From: Noviherbaspirillum pedocola
GTDB lineage: Bacteria; Pseudomonadota; Gammaproteobacteria; Burkholderiales; Burkholderiaceae_D
Assembly (NCBI RefSeq): GCF_016632335.1
Contig: NZ_JAEPBG010000008.1
Span: forward strand, 1-64,000
Direction of reading: 5' to 3'
DNA: 64,000 bases
Shown here: piece by piece, positions 39,801-49,562 of the stretch
Numbering within the stretch: the first letter of the stretch is position 1
Layout: each line of letters starts with the position of its first letter
Notes under the pieces: generated by a model
Databases searched by the model: none
What the model saw: only the letters and a program-made list of their open reading frames with translations
Told to the model about the DNA's origin: nothing
Program-made: the position numbers and the translations under genes

Positions 39801-42649
39801 GGAAGATTGGCAAAAGACTCGCTGGTGCGAATCGCGATATCGCGCTTGGCATCCACCGAGCCGCGGTTGACGAAGCGCGCGCTGTCAATGGCGATGTCGC
39901 GGGCATCCATGGTGGCGTCGGCGCCATTGCTTACGGTTTGCGCCGCCTTTGCGCGCAGCGTGCCGCCGGCGTACAGCGCGCCTTCGTTGGCGATGCCATC
40001 GCGCGCGGCTTCCAGGTTCGTATCGCCTTGCGAAGACATGCCGCCGGTGCGCCGGTTGGCAATACCGCTGGCCTTGACTTCGAGACCGGCATCGCCATGG
40101 ATCGCGCCTTCATTGCTCACCGCGCCCGAGGCGGCGATGCGTGTGTCGCCCGCCACGATCCTGGCATTCTGGCCGCTGTTGGCAAGCGTCTTCGCCCGGA
40201 TTTGCGCCTTCCTGCGCGCACCCATGCTGCCGCGATTGTCGATGTCGTCGCCGGCGATGTTCAGTTCATCGCCCAGCAGCACCCCTTCTCTTTCGTTGGC
40301 GAGCGTACCCAGGCTGCCGTCGCCGATGTCGAGCAACGCCCCCGCCTGAATCCGTCCTTCATTGCGCAGGGCGAAGTCGTTGCTGCCCGCAATGCGCATC
40401 GTGCCGCCGCTCTGGATGCCGCTGCCAGCGCCAAGGTTCTGGATTGCCTCACCGGCGTACATGCCAAGCTCGCCCTCGATCGTAATCATGCCGCGATTGG
40501 TCAGTACTCCCGCATTGGCCGCGAGGTTGGCTGCACCGGCGGACTGTATCGTTCCGGTATTGTCGAAGGAGGCGCCGGCGAGCGTCAGATCGCTCGAGGT
40601 CAACTGATTCATGATCACGCCGGTGTTCAAGACGCTGCGAGTCGCCTTGGCGTCGATATGGCGAGCCGCTTGCAGGCGGCCATTGTTTTCGACGATCACA
40701 GCTTGCAGCGCGACATCGCCGCCGGTGGAAATCATTTGCGCATCGGGGCCATCGTTGTCGAGGACAGCCCCGGCAATGGCGGAAAGCGTGCCATTGGCCT
40801 GCATTGTTCCCTGATTGATCAGATCCTCGGCCGCTTGGGCGCCGAGGCTTCCGGCGGACAGCACTTCGCCGGCGTTGTCCACGCGCCTAGCCGCGATGCG
40901 CAACGCCGCATCGGCACCGGTTTGCAGCAGGCGGCCGCTAGCCGCGTTGGCGAACGCACCGCTAGCGGCGATGTCTACGCCGGCATTGCCCTGGATCAGG
41001 CCGGCGTTGTCCAGTCCGCTGACTTTGAATTGCAGGCTGCGACCGAGCAGCGTTGCGCCAGCGCCATTGCTGATCTTGCCAAGCGCGACATTGGCTTCGC
41101 CGAGCGTCAAATCGCCGGCGGCTTCGATGCGGCCGGTATTGTCCACCTGGGCGGAAGCGCCCCGCACGTGCAGAGCCCCTTCGGCGAAAAGGCGTCCGCG
41201 GTTGGTGAGCGTCGATCCAATGTCCAGTGCCATGTTCTGGCCCTGCAGCAAGCCGCTGTTGTCCAGCCCATACGCTAGGTTGATGCCGCTGCTGCCGAGC
41301 ATGGAGATCGTGCCGATGTTCTGCAGGTTCGCTGCGCCGAGCAGGCTGCCACGTCCGCTCGGATCCAGCGCGAGCATCGTGCCGCGATTGATCAGGTCGC
41401 CGGGAGTCGTCACGCGCAATGCTCCCGCAGACTGCAACTTGCCGCCATTGTTGAAACCGGCTGCATCGATGACGACATCGCTGCCGGTATCGGTGCTGAG
41501 CAGGGTGCCGGAGGGATTGTTCGCGAAGGCGGTCGAAGCGCGTACCGTGACGCCGCTGCCCTGGATCCATCCCCTGTTTACCAGTGTGCCGCCATCAAAG
41601 GAGAAGCGACCGGACGCCAGGACTTCTCCTCCATTGCTCAAGGCAATCGGCGCCGCGTCAGCTGTGCGCGCAATAGCGATGTCGCGCGCGGCAGCCAGCT
41701 TGCCAAGCAGTTCGACACCACCAGCCGCATCGATACGAATATCATCCACGCGCGCCGCGGCTTCGCCGAGCATGCGCACGCCGACGCCGGCTTCGGTGGC
41801 GGTCAGGCGGATGCGTCCGGCGTACATGCCGCCTAGCGCGCTGGTATCGATTGCATAGCCCGGCGCGGCACCCTGCGGCACGGTCCTGCCGGTGACTTCC
41901 CGGCTCGCGTAATCCCACGCATTGCCTCCGGTGACGATGCCGATGCTGCCGCTGTCTGAAGCATGAACCGCGCCATCGATGCGCACCGAGCGGGTGACGA
42001 TGTCGAGCAGTTGCTGCGCGCTGGCGTTCAGGCCGTCGCCACGGATCAGCACATCGCCGCTGCTGACGCGAAAACCGGTCAGGCTGCCATCGGCGCCGAA
42101 GTTGGGCATGCCGGTGCTGAGGGTGACGCGGTCGGTGTTGAGAAAGCCGCAGCCGGCGCAGGTAATGCCATACGGATTGGCGACGACCACGTCGGCCTTC
42201 ACGCCGTCGACTTCGGTGAAGCCGGCAAGCGTGCTGCGGTTCGGCGATACGACTTCGTTCAGGATCACCCGCGCGGAAGCATTGAGATTCGGATTGGCCG
42301 CGACTGCGCCGGCCAGGCTGGTGACGCTTTGCTGCATGCCATTGTTGAGCACCAGCCCGCGCGCATCGACGTTGTAGCCGTCGTAGCGGTTATGCGATAG
42401 CCCGGCGCCGTTCGGGTTGACGATGTTCACCACCGGCACGCCATTGGCTGCGTTCGCAACGCCTGCATTTCCGGGCACCGGGGTGACCTGCGCCTGCGTC
42501 AGACCGGCGGTCAGAAGCGTTGCCGCGGCAAGGATGGCGCGCGACGCCCGGCCGCCGGCGCGTGCGGTTTCCGGGGCGACCAGATACGCGCCGCGCGCGG
42601 CGCTCCAGATCAGGCGAAAGCTGCGATTCATGCTGGCATGTCGGTTCAT
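33839..42649 (-). CDS. filamentous-haemagglutinin-like TpsA exoprotein
   Basis: 2936 residues. It begins with an extended signal peptide (ESPR type, FRLIWSAARGAYLVAPETAR). A TPS secretion domain follows (about 55-300, with NPNG and NPYGITCAGCGF). The rest is a long beta-helix region: haemagglutinin-type repeats up to about 1000 (DNAGxxxGxxxL, ALENRGG), a middle region of about 350 residues without clear repeats, then about 1500 residues of Ser/Ala/Lys/Glu-rich repeats (SGGxLxIxxGxDAxLEG). The last 150 residues are a Lys/Ala/Glu/Pro-rich tail. No VENN motif, cysteine-protease or CdiA-type toxin domain is visible. It is exported by the upstream TpsB and probably forms a surface fibre for adhesion or biofilm. 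Confidence 0.9.
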   Translation of the reverse strand: MNRHASMNRSFRLIWSAARGAYLVAPETARAGGRASRAILAAATLLTAGLTQAQVTPVPGNAGVANAANGVPVVNIVNPNGAGLSHNRYDGYNVDARGLVLNNGMQQSVTSLAGAVAANPNLNASARVILNEVVSPNRSTLAGFTEVDGVKADVVVANPYGITCAGCGFLNTDRVTLSTGMPNFGADGSLTGFRVSSGDVLIRGDGLNASAQQLLDIVTRSVRIDGAVHASDSGSIGIVTGGNAWDYASREVTGRTVPQGAAPGYAIDTSALGGMYAGRIRLTATEAGVGVRMLGEAAARVDDIRIDAAGGVELLGKLAAARDIAIARTADAAPIALSNGGEVLASGRFSFDGGTLVNRGWIQGSGVTVRASTAFANNPSGTLLSTDTGSDVVIDAAGFNNGGKLQSAGALRVTTPGDLINRGTMLALDPSGRGSLLGAANLQNIGTISMLGSSGINLAYGLDNSGLLQGQNMALDIGSTLTNRGRLFAEGALHVRGASAQVDNTGRIEAAGDLTLGEANVALGKISNGAGATLLGRSLQFKVSGLDNAGLIQGNAGVDIAASGAFANAASGRLLQTGADAALRIAARRVDNAGEVLSAGSLGAQAAEDLINQGTMQANGTLSAIAGAVLDNDGPDAQMISTGGDVALQAVIVENNGRLQAARHIDAKATRSVLNTGVIMNQLTSSDLTLAGASFDNTGTIQSAGAANLAANAGVLTNRGMITIEGELGMYAGEAIQNLGAGSGIQSGGTMRIAGSNDFALRNEGRIQAGALLDIGDGSLGTLANEREGVLLGDELNIAGDDIDNRGSMGARRKAQIRAKTLANSGQNARIVAGDTRIAASGAVSNEGAIHGDAGLEVKASGIANRRTGGMSSQGDTNLEAARDGIANEGALYAGGTLRAKAAQTVSNGADATMDARDIAIDSARFVNRGSVDAKRDIAIRTSESFANLPIGDMPEIVRDVSTSEAKEISYAKKYNSGDPLGAFGYTEERVYEVVRTVTEELVGKASPQGKIIAGNKLDIDYGKSGENRAGILSAREMRIGSGAKDAQAFVNQDLHVEKTESVLRYKVVHTFKNVWREEHDYTYYYPTSDAEALDATGKSFSGVTKNNSAPVDRGYWRETQRETVGGVDSGIYAGKLDFKGGTLRNQGSPYQAKVKAIDARQLAAVSAASQKSVEGVAMNGAGAAAIGGLALIKIALPTNPNGYFVKTRTPGARYLIETNPLFVHGSGGATKPETPAGISPAAPAARPSESGAEPKRGADAAQQTRNAAANGVGPSDSRAVIDVDAGGSDYLVQQLGQDPNALTLRLGDANYEQRLIREQLVAETGRNLLQGQGSESAQFQQLMDRAAEQASAMGLRLGLALTRDQAAKLKHDMLWLVEQNVEGHRVLVPVVYLSQATKDSIVKGAVIAADDMRINATALENRGGTIQGGKLDISAQNDVKNLSGQIRGREVSVASRAGSVINDSAVDADRGTVGKRAAIVSDAGLAITAARNVQARGADVAAGGDATIRAGERVDIGAATRVEQRVVTKEESGRTSKTSTEVTTTRAAEGAEVVAGGKLDIAAGREIAVTGSSVSAQKDVSLEAGERIRVDGARDVTNRTSTEIETGKGVGGGVYGTRRTDEREDIDRNAASDIKAGGNLSASAGSAVLVRGSTLAAGGDMALAADAVRIEAGEDRERRSTTTQTTTFLKTDSSSETSTNAKAQAAASSEGLSVDKRSRDIDGKTVASETATRKRSGSASTEIEAGKDAKPDPKRKKADEQSESTTNTQTRGALTDDRGRRVVNASDKQDSNRSSRYDDGSANRRASASASSREDSVVTQGDMNAQGSRGARELSGEGKASASASASASADARGKAGVAIVESSTHTERSDERRAAAATLDAGGALKISGRKAVVLQGAQIDAGGNADISGGRVDVLAARNEKTESSSSTVVGAGFFIDSKNNASASASAKASAEGSGEFSVREAAGTSQAPDRVSAKGAGKVAASADAKAATSSNNNVDLVRAETEDASSTEITHQASAIRSGGVLAVRSTGALAVEGSELSGEKGVALSAKDMQFRAAQDSKTTSTRTSHTTGGLYLDAGANAAASASVDASGRTGVSAGDHGALNQDSLHAGASGELSAKASASAEAKAGAGLQFQRETAGEDKSSTTAKVTTIRSGSGDIERNAEGRILDVGTSIDAAGDFRQRAQTIESRAAANTESGTTNSGSDAGKLGAYAKAGAGASASASFSGAAGAGYTGNQRTGEQSVDTQVNANASVGGEAQYQHKEGNKLDTSSTAVVSSVKAGGRVTSVSTGTTTLEGTKISGRGVELEAATLDARAAANTRSSSETSIDGQGKINAGANVGTDGAASGAISGSFEKNSKGSSASEAVVASITAKNDLTIRTGGDARLEGTKLNAGGDARLDVGGKLDAVAARSTTSKDTEKIRAAASVSSVEADGKKGAGLEGEYAKTSEASSKAMTVDIASGGNLAIATGGDARLEGAQLKAGGNTDLDVKGKLKVDAARDTASSESISASGKLKLGMESATDEKKREQNDKKSFSLDAKGKYAKTDSDTAVTATMQSGGNLRVRAGGDAELEGADLRAGGKADVAAGRDLQIRAAQDNSTSTEVSGDLKLSTSRKTTSALDDKGQATPGNVADGNKQILNLSGDYATSSTRRGGTIHGGSVDMAAGRDLGMEGGAVKAQGEVGMVAGRNLTLDAAKSTENSIGGSLNGKRVVDDNTIKTDKNESSTKAGAAVRGGFNEGYEGTALTGERVRLQSGGKTAMTNTEIRAERGGVIDAGSGVERATKQDRGQTLNLSASGSSKTGGTPQAKEAKPEWTAAKPTTDAKPADAKPGPVIGATRKVAEKKPVIGQARGQAAAKKAEAKTTDAKKAEAKKAETKTTELKTDEAKKAALPGTTATEGARRDKDGVPMPTPQDKARSAAAPGPAPAP

Positions 42650-42670
42650 GATGAAAGTTCCTCGTAAAGC

Positions 42671-44380
42671 TCAAATGGCAAGGTTCAGGCGCAGCCAGGT
42701 CTGGCTACCCTCGCGCGGCAGGAAGTCCGGTTGCGACAACGCGCGCGCATGGAAGAAATCGAAGGAAAGGCGCCGCATGCTGCCGGCAACGCCGAGCGCC
42801 ACGCCGCGCAAGTGGCCGCCGGGCACGCCGGCAGCCTGATTGCTGACTGCACCAAGATCGAAACCGGCATACAGCCGCAGCGGCAAGAGCTGGCCGGCGG
42901 CCTCCAGTGTCGGGCGCCACGCGATTTCATTGCGCGCATACCAGCCGCTGTCGCCCGACAGCGTACTTTTGGAAAAGCCGCGCACGCTGTAGACGCCGCC
43001 GATCAATTGCTGCTCGCTGCCGTACAGCGCCTGGCGCGTCCACTGGCCGCTCCACTGCGTGGAGAATTCCGCGTTGACGCTGCCGAGCTGCAGCGGGCGG
43101 AACCAGGAAAACTCGTAGTGCAGCTTGCCGAATTGCGCGTGCGGCGCGTCGCCTGGCAGGTCGGCTGCGTCGCGCAGCGCGCCCAGCATCGACAGGCCGC
43201 GCACATAGGCCAGCGCGCCGCTGGCCGCGCCGCCGGCCACACGGGCGCTGGCGCTGGCTTCGACATCGAACAGCGTGAGCCGGCGGCTGGAGACGCCGAG
43301 CAATTCATCCTCGAGATAATTGCGGCTGGATTTGCCGGCCAGCCCGGTCGAGAGCACGGCGCGCGTGCCGCCGTCGCGATACACCACGCGCTGCAGCCTC
43401 AGGTTGTAGCCATCGCTGTCGCCATGAAAGCGCAGCGGCGTGCCGTTGGGCGTGGTCACCCCGGTGGCATAGCGGGAGGCGAAGACCGAGGCGCTCAGCG
43501 TGGAATAACCGAGCGGCAGCAGGAAGCTGAAACTGTCGGCGCTGGATGCGCGGCGCTGCGAGTCATAGGGTTGCGAGCGGCGATGGGTGTAAATCATCAG
43601 CTCGTTCAAGCCGAGCAGGCGGTCGGCGGACAGGCTGAAGGACAACTGGTTGCGGCCGGTGCTGTCCGAGCCGTAGTTGTCGGCGCCGATCATGGCATGC
43701 AGCGGCCGCGTCGGCTCATTGATGATCAGCACCCGGCTCGATCCAGGCGCGTCGCCGGGCTGGATGTCGAGCTGCACATTGTTCGAGGAAAGCCGATTGA
43801 GTTGCTCGATGCCCTGCTCGAAGTCGCGCAGGTTCAGCAATTCGCCTTCGGCCGGGAACACCAGTCCCGGCCGGATGCTGCCCGTGCCGCCATCGCGCAA
43901 TTCAATCGTTCCTATCACGCCTTCGACCACCAGGATTTCCAGCCGGCCCCGCGACAAATCCTGAGACGGCAGGTAAGCGCGGGTGGTGATGTAGCCGCGT
44001 TCGATGTAATCCCGGGTGATCTCCGCGAGGATGGCTTCGATCTCCGCTACGCCCAGGCAGCGCTGCGCGTAGCGCCTGCCGATATCCTCGCGCGCCTTCG
44101 CCGAGAGATGCGGCGCGCCCTGAATATCGATGCTGTCGATCTGATGGCAGGAAGGTCCGGCGGCGGAAGCATCCACGCGCGGCGTGGGAATGACTGGCGC
44201 GACTTGCGGGGCGGGACGCTCGCGTATGGCCTGGTCGATGTCGCGCTGGATGCGTTCCTCGCTCTGCCGCTGCAGCACATCGGCCTGACGCGCCACTTCG
44301 GCGGCCGGCGTCTGCGCATGGGCAATGGGATGAGAGAACAGACAAACCAGGGACAACACGAACAGGATGGTTTTCACCAT
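42671..44380 (-). CDS. FhaC/ShlB-type two-partner secretion transporter (TpsB)
   Basis: 569 residues: a signal peptide (1-22), a linker helix region (about 24-65), two POTRA domains (about 75-225, first with IDSIDIQGAPHLS and the RGYITTRAYLPSQDLSRG strand), then a 16-strand beta-barrel. The conserved L6 motif VRGF is present in GGVYSVRGFSKSTLSGDSGWY, and the protein ends in a hydrophobic residue pattern suited to BAM recognition (WLRLNLAI). It secretes the TpsA protein encoded 21 bp downstream. The two genes form one operon, transporter first, as is usual for FhaC-type systems in reverse of Bordetella order. Confidence 0.92.
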   Translation of the reverse strand: MVKTILFVLSLVCLFSHPIAHAQTPAAEVARQADVLQRQSEERIQRDIDQAIRERPAPQVAPVIPTPRVDASAAGPSCHQIDSIDIQGAPHLSAKAREDIGRRYAQRCLGVAEIEAILAEITRDYIERGYITTRAYLPSQDLSRGRLEILVVEGVIGTIELRDGGTGSIRPGLVFPAEGELLNLRDFEQGIEQLNRLSSNNVQLDIQPGDAPGSSRVLIINEPTRPLHAMIGADNYGSDSTGRNQLSFSLSADRLLGLNELMIYTHRRSQPYDSQRRASSADSFSFLLPLGYSTLSASVFASRYATGVTTPNGTPLRFHGDSDGYNLRLQRVVYRDGGTRAVLSTGLAGKSSRNYLEDELLGVSSRRLTLFDVEASASARVAGGAASGALAYVRGLSMLGALRDAADLPGDAPHAQFGKLHYEFSWFRPLQLGSVNAEFSTQWSGQWTRQALYGSEQQLIGGVYSVRGFSKSTLSGDSGWYARNEIAWRPTLEAAGQLLPLRLYAGFDLGAVSNQAAGVPGGHLRGVALGVAGSMRRLSFDFFHARALSQPDFLPREGSQTWLRLNLAI

Positions 44381-44597
44381 GGGAAGGCTCCAGGCTCGAA
44401 AAGAGGGAGGGGTGAAGCCAACCGGTGGAAAGCGTGAAGCACCTGCGGGATGTGTTCGGTTGTCGCTTCAAGGCATGGGTAACCCCGAAACAGTGCGGGT
44501 TCAGGCTGAGGCTATTGCAGGGCCGCGATACAAAATGTCACATACCGTGCGATTGTCGGCACCTATACTGAAAATTCCTTACTTCCCTGGACTTTCC

Positions 44598-44789
44598 ATG
44601 AGTTGCCAAATTTTGCGGCTGGACCCAAGCAAGCGGCGCAGCACTCCTGCGGAAACCGAGTTGCCGGCCTATTCGGCGATGACTGCCGATGGCGTGATGG
44701 CCTTTCCGGCGCAGCGCCGGCAGGCGGAGGTGGTGGAGTGCGAAGAAATGGAACAGCGCCGCCGCCTGCGCGAGGCGGGTCGGCGCTAA
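44598..44789 (+). CDS. small hypothetical protein, 63 aa
   Basis: 63 residues: a Ser/Thr/Arg-rich start, a middle containing ETELPAYSAMTADGVMAFPAQ and a charged C-terminus (EEMEQRRRLREAGRR). Family unknown and no strong ribosome site is visible. The main support is a protein-like composition and an otherwise empty 400-bp stretch between tpsB and glf. It ends ten bases before the convergent glf stop. Could be spurious. Confidence 0.35.
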   Translation: MSCQILRLDPSKRRSTPAETELPAYSAMTADGVMAFPAQRRQAEVVECEEMEQRRRLREAGRR

Positions 44790-44798
44790 CGAGGCCGC

Positions 44799-46139
<1,341 letters not shown>

Positions 46140-47465
46140 TCAATGGGACTGTGGCATGTGCGCTTCGCTCAGATCGAGCACCTTTTCCGGCTCGTCCGCT
46201 TCGGCTGGCGTCTCATTGTTCAGCGCCATGCGCAGGCGCTCCATGTCGACCTCGTTGTTCCACTTGCCGACCACGATGGTAGCCACGCCATTGCCGACCA
46301 GATTGGTCAGCGCACGCGCTTCGGACATGAAACGGTCGATGCCGAGTATCAGCGCCAGACCGGCCACCGGCACGCCGCCCACCGCCGACAGCGTGGCGGC
46401 CAGCACGATGAAGCCGCTGCCGGTCACGCCAGCTGCGCCCTTGGACGTCAGGAGCAGCACCGCGAGCAGGGTCAATTGCTGGGTCAGCGTCATCGGCGTG
46501 TCGGTCGCCTGGGCGATGAACACCGCGGCCATGGTCAGGTAGATCGAGGTGCCATCAAGGTTGAAGGAGTAGCCGGTCGGAATTACCAGACCCACCACCG
46601 ACTTCTTCACGCCGGCGTTTTCCATCTTGGCCATCATGCGCGGCAGCACCGATTCCGAGGACGAGGTGCCGAGCACGATCAGCAATTCCTCGCGGATGTA
46701 GCGCACGAATTTCCAGATCGAGAAACCGTGGAAACGCGCCACCAGGCCGAGCACGACGAAGACGAACAACAGGCAGGTCATGTAGAAGGCGCCCATCAGC
46801 TTGCCCAGCGACAGCAGCGAACCGACGCCATATTTGCCGATGGTGAATGCCATCGCGCCGAAGGCGCCGATCGGCGCGGCCTTCATGATGATGCCGACGA
46901 TGCCGAACAGCACATGCGAAAACTTTTCAATGAAATCGAACACCAGCGTGCCGCGGCCGCCGAAGCGATGCAGCGCGAAACCGAACAGGATCGCAATCAG
47001 CAGCACCTGCAGGATTTCGCCCTTGGCGAAAGCATCGACCATGCTGCTCGGAATGATGCCCAGCAGGAAGTCGACCGTGCCTTGCATCTTGCCCGGCGCG
47101 GTGTAAGCCGCGATGCTCTTGGTGTCGATTGCCGCCGGGTCTACATGCATGCCGGCCCCGGGCTTGAGCACGTTGACGATCACCAGGCCGATAACCAGCG
47201 CAATGGTGCTGAAGATTTCAAAGTACAGCAGCGCCAGGCCGCCGGTCTTGCCGACCTTCTTCATGTCTTCCATGCCGGCGATGCCGAGCACCACGGTGCA
47301 GAAAATCACCGGGGCAATGATCATCTTGATCAGCTTGACGAAGCCATCGCCGAGCGGCTTCATCGCTGCGCCGGTTTCGGGATAGAAGTGCCCGATCAGT
47401 ACGCCGATCAAAATGGCGCATAGCACCTGAATGTAAAGCGATTTGTAGAGAGGTTTCCGTGTCAT
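46140..47465 (-). CDS. dctA: C4-dicarboxylate:cation symporter DctA
   Basis: 441 residues, with about eight membrane segments and two re-entrant hairpins of the DAACS family. Diagnostic segments: [45 protein letters not shown] and the final [15 protein letters not shown]. It imports succinate, fumarate and malate. Start 47465 ([11 protein letters not shown]) matches the usual DctA N-terminus; an ATG 14 codons upstream is possible. A clear terminator follows. No DctB/DctD regulator is nearby, although an uncharacterised DctB-like sensor might act in trans. Confidence 0.93.
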   Translation of the reverse strand: MTRKPLYKSLYIQVLCAILIGVLIGHFYPETGAAMKPLGDGFVKLIKMIIAPVIFCTVVLGIAGMEDMKKVGKTGGLALLYFEIFSTIALVIGLVIVNVLKPGAGMHVDPAAIDTKSIAAYTAPGKMQGTVDFLLGIIPSSMVDAFAKGEILQVLLIAILFGFALHRFGGRGTLVFDFIEKFSHVLFGIVGIIMKAAPIGAFGAMAFTIGKYGVGSLLSLGKLMGAFYMTCLLFVFVVLGLVARFHGFSIWKFVRYIREELLIVLGTSSSESVLPRMMAKMENAGVKKSVVGLVIPTGYSFNLDGTSIYLTMAAVFIAQATDTPMTLTQQLTLLAVLLLTSKGAAGVTGSGFIVLAATLSAVGGVPVAGLALILGIDRFMSEARALTNLVGNGVATIVVGKWNNEVDMERLRMALNNETPAEADEPEKVLDLSEAHMPQSH

Positions 47466-47726
47466 CCTGACCGCCCATGCGTGGTTATCGATAGCATTGC
47501 CGGTCATCCCGATACAGCAGGCGATGCTGTTCTTTGATCGGCGAATGCATCCGTTTTTAACGAGCGCGGATTGTGACAAGCGGTCATTCCAGCGACAACT
47601 GTGGACATCCACATCGGCACCGCGCCATCCGCAGGCCATCGTTTCGCCGCTCCCCCGTGCTGTTCGCAGCGAACGATCACCGACGTTTAGAGAGCGCCGC
47701 GCCGCTGGCGGTTCCGTTGGACCGCC

Positions 47727-49049
47727 TCAGTCCTGCAGCAGCCGCAGCAGTAGCATCACGTTCATGCCGATCAAAAGCGCGGCGATGACGCCCGCTGTCC
47801 ATGCCATCCAGCGCGGATTGGCAAACGCACCCATGTGCCGGCGGCTGCTGGTGTAGCGGATCAGCGGCACCATCGCGAATGGCAGTTGCAGGCTGAGAAT
47901 CACCTGGCTGGCGACGAGCATGCGGCTCACGCCGGTCTCGCCATACCAGAAGGCTGCTGCCAGCGCCGGCACGATGGCGAGGCTGCGCGTCAACAGGCGT
48001 CGCTTCCAGACCGTCATCTTCAGGCGCAGAAAGCCTTCCATCACGATCTGCCCTGCCATCGTGGCCGTCAGCGTCGAGCTTTGTCCTGAGGCCAGCAGCG
48101 CCAGCGCGAACAGGAAACTGGCCGCGCCGCTGCCCAGTAGCGGCGCGAGCAGACGGTGCGCATCGGCGATTTCAACGACGTCGGTATGGCCACGGGCATG
48201 GAAGACCGCGCTGGAGACGATGAGGATCGCGGCATTGACGAGGAAGGCGAACACGAGGGCGATGATGACATCGGCAGTCGCGAATTTCAGCGCTTCGCGC
48301 TTGCCTGCGCCGGTGCCGCGGTTGCCGCGTCTTTGCACGATCGAGGAATGCAGATACAGGTTATGCGGCATCACGGTCGCTCCGATGATGCCGGTGGCCA
48401 GATACAACATTTCCGGGTGCGCCAGCGCCGTGGGCGCCGGCACCAGGCCGCCGGCAACCGCGCTCCACTCGGGCTGCGCCAGGATCAGCATGATGCCGAA
48501 GCAGCAGAAAATGACGGTCAGGAGCGCGATGATGAAAGCTTCCAGCCAGCGCATGCCCTTGCCCTGCAGCCACAGCACCAGCACCAGCAGCGCATCGAGC
48601 GCGGTCAAGGCTACGCCCAGAGTCAGCGGCACGCCGAACAGTAGTTTCAGGGCGATCGCCGTGCCAATGACTTCGGCCAGATCACAGGCGCAGATCGCGA
48701 CTTCGCACGCCAGCCATTGCGCGATGGCGCTGCCTCGCGAGGAATTGGCGCGGCCAATCTGCGCCAGGTCCATGCCGGTGACGACGCCGAGGCGCACCGC
48801 CAGCGTTTGCAGCAGCATCGCCATCAGGCTCGAGGCCATGACCACCCAGAGCAGCGAGTAACCGAAGCCGGAACCGGCGGCAAGATCGGTGGCCCAATTG
48901 CCCGGGTCCATGTAGCCGACGGCAACCAGGTAACCCGGCCCCATGAAGGCGAGCAGGCGTCGCAATGGATGCGGCGCGGCGGAACCCCGGCCGCCCCTGC
49001 GCACGGCGCCGGCATCCAGGGCGCCGGATTCGGAAGGCGGCGGCGTCAT
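47727..49049 (-). CDS. mntH: NRAMP-family Mn2+/Fe2+ transporter MntH
   Basis: 440 residues, eleven or so membrane segments. The metal-binding helix motif DPGNWATD (about residue 48) and the TM6 motif MPHNLYLHS are intact, as expected for a proton-coupled manganese importer. The ATG at 49047-49049 overlaps the TGA of a small upstream ORF (ATGA), so translation of mntH is probably coupled to it. No MntR gene is visible. The long upstream region would carry any metal-responsive operator. Confidence 0.93.
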   Translation of the reverse strand: MTPPPSESGALDAGAVRRGGRGSAAPHPLRRLLAFMGPGYLVAVGYMDPGNWATDLAAGSGFGYSLLWVVMASSLMAMLLQTLAVRLGVVTGMDLAQIGRANSSRGSAIAQWLACEVAICACDLAEVIGTAIALKLLFGVPLTLGVALTALDALLVLVLWLQGKGMRWLEAFIIALLTVIFCCFGIMLILAQPEWSAVAGGLVPAPTALAHPEMLYLATGIIGATVMPHNLYLHSSIVQRRGNRGTGAGKREALKFATADVIIALVFAFLVNAAILIVSSAVFHARGHTDVVEIADAHRLLAPLLGSGAASFLFALALLASGQSSTLTATMAGQIVMEGFLRLKMTVWKRRLLTRSLAIVPALAAAFWYGETGVSRMLVASQVILSLQLPFAMVPLIRYTSSRRHMGAFANPRWMAWTAGVIAALLIGMNVMLLLRLLQD

Positions 49050-49192
49050 GGCAAGGGCATCCTTGCCGCAGTGCTTTCCGCAGTGAGCTCTTCATCGGGG
49101 AAGAGGCGTCGCGCACGCCATGGCATGTCCGGTCGCTGCGCTGAATTCTCGCGGGGGCGGGCCAGGCCAGGCTGACGGCTGCTTCCAAACAT
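49046..49192 (-). CDS. 48-codon leader ORF overlapping mntH
   Basis: A 48-residue reading frame begins at an ATG (49192) with AAGGAGAG five bases upstream, the best ribosome site of this locus. It ends in a TGA that shares four bases with the mntH start. The peptide ([13 protein letters not shown]..., Arg/Pro-rich) matches no family I know. By contrast mntH itself has no good ribosome site. The geometry suggests translational coupling, or a leader that controls mntH. It may not be a stable protein. Confidence 0.45.
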   Translation of the reverse strand: MFGSSRQPGLARPRENSAQRPDMPWRARRLFPDEELTAESTAARMPLP

Positions 49193-49562
49193 GTTCTCTC
49201 CTTGCCGGTGGGACCGATCCGCGTCAAGCGCGTTCTCGACACGAAGCGTCAAGCTTAGTCAGTTGGACAAGCCGGCTGTATCGGACAGCACCTGATACGC
49301 CTGTAAGACCAGCGATGACAGGCGAGTGTCATGCCGGCACCGCATTTCCCGCGTTTTCGCAAGCTGGTGGGTACGACGTTGGGCACGAAGATCGGCTTAC
49401 TGAAACGAAGAAATACTGATCGGCAACAAATCTAGATCGCGGCGAGCTTTGCAAAATTGAAACTGCACATTAGGCTTTCGAAGCTCGCATCGCGCCGCTC
49501 AGTGCCCTATCCAGCAGTGCACCATCCGGCGCGGCGCATCAATAACAACAAGAGGGGAAACC
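49193..49562. other. 370-bp divergent intergenic region
   Basis: No protein-like frame is seen. It holds the promoters of mntH (minus strand) and of the unknown gene at 49563. ATGACAGGCGAGTGTCAT at 49315-49332 is an 18-base inverted repeat with six-base arms and could be an operator; it does not match the E. coli MntR box as I know it. The segment around 49400-49470 is richer in A/T than its surroundings. Confidence 0.4.

Noticed and set aside
33900-42400. Long open frames on the plus strand opposite the exoprotein gene
   Set aside because: They are antisense shadows of a GC-rich repetitive gene: Arg/Ala/Ser-rich, without ribosome sites or recognisable domains.
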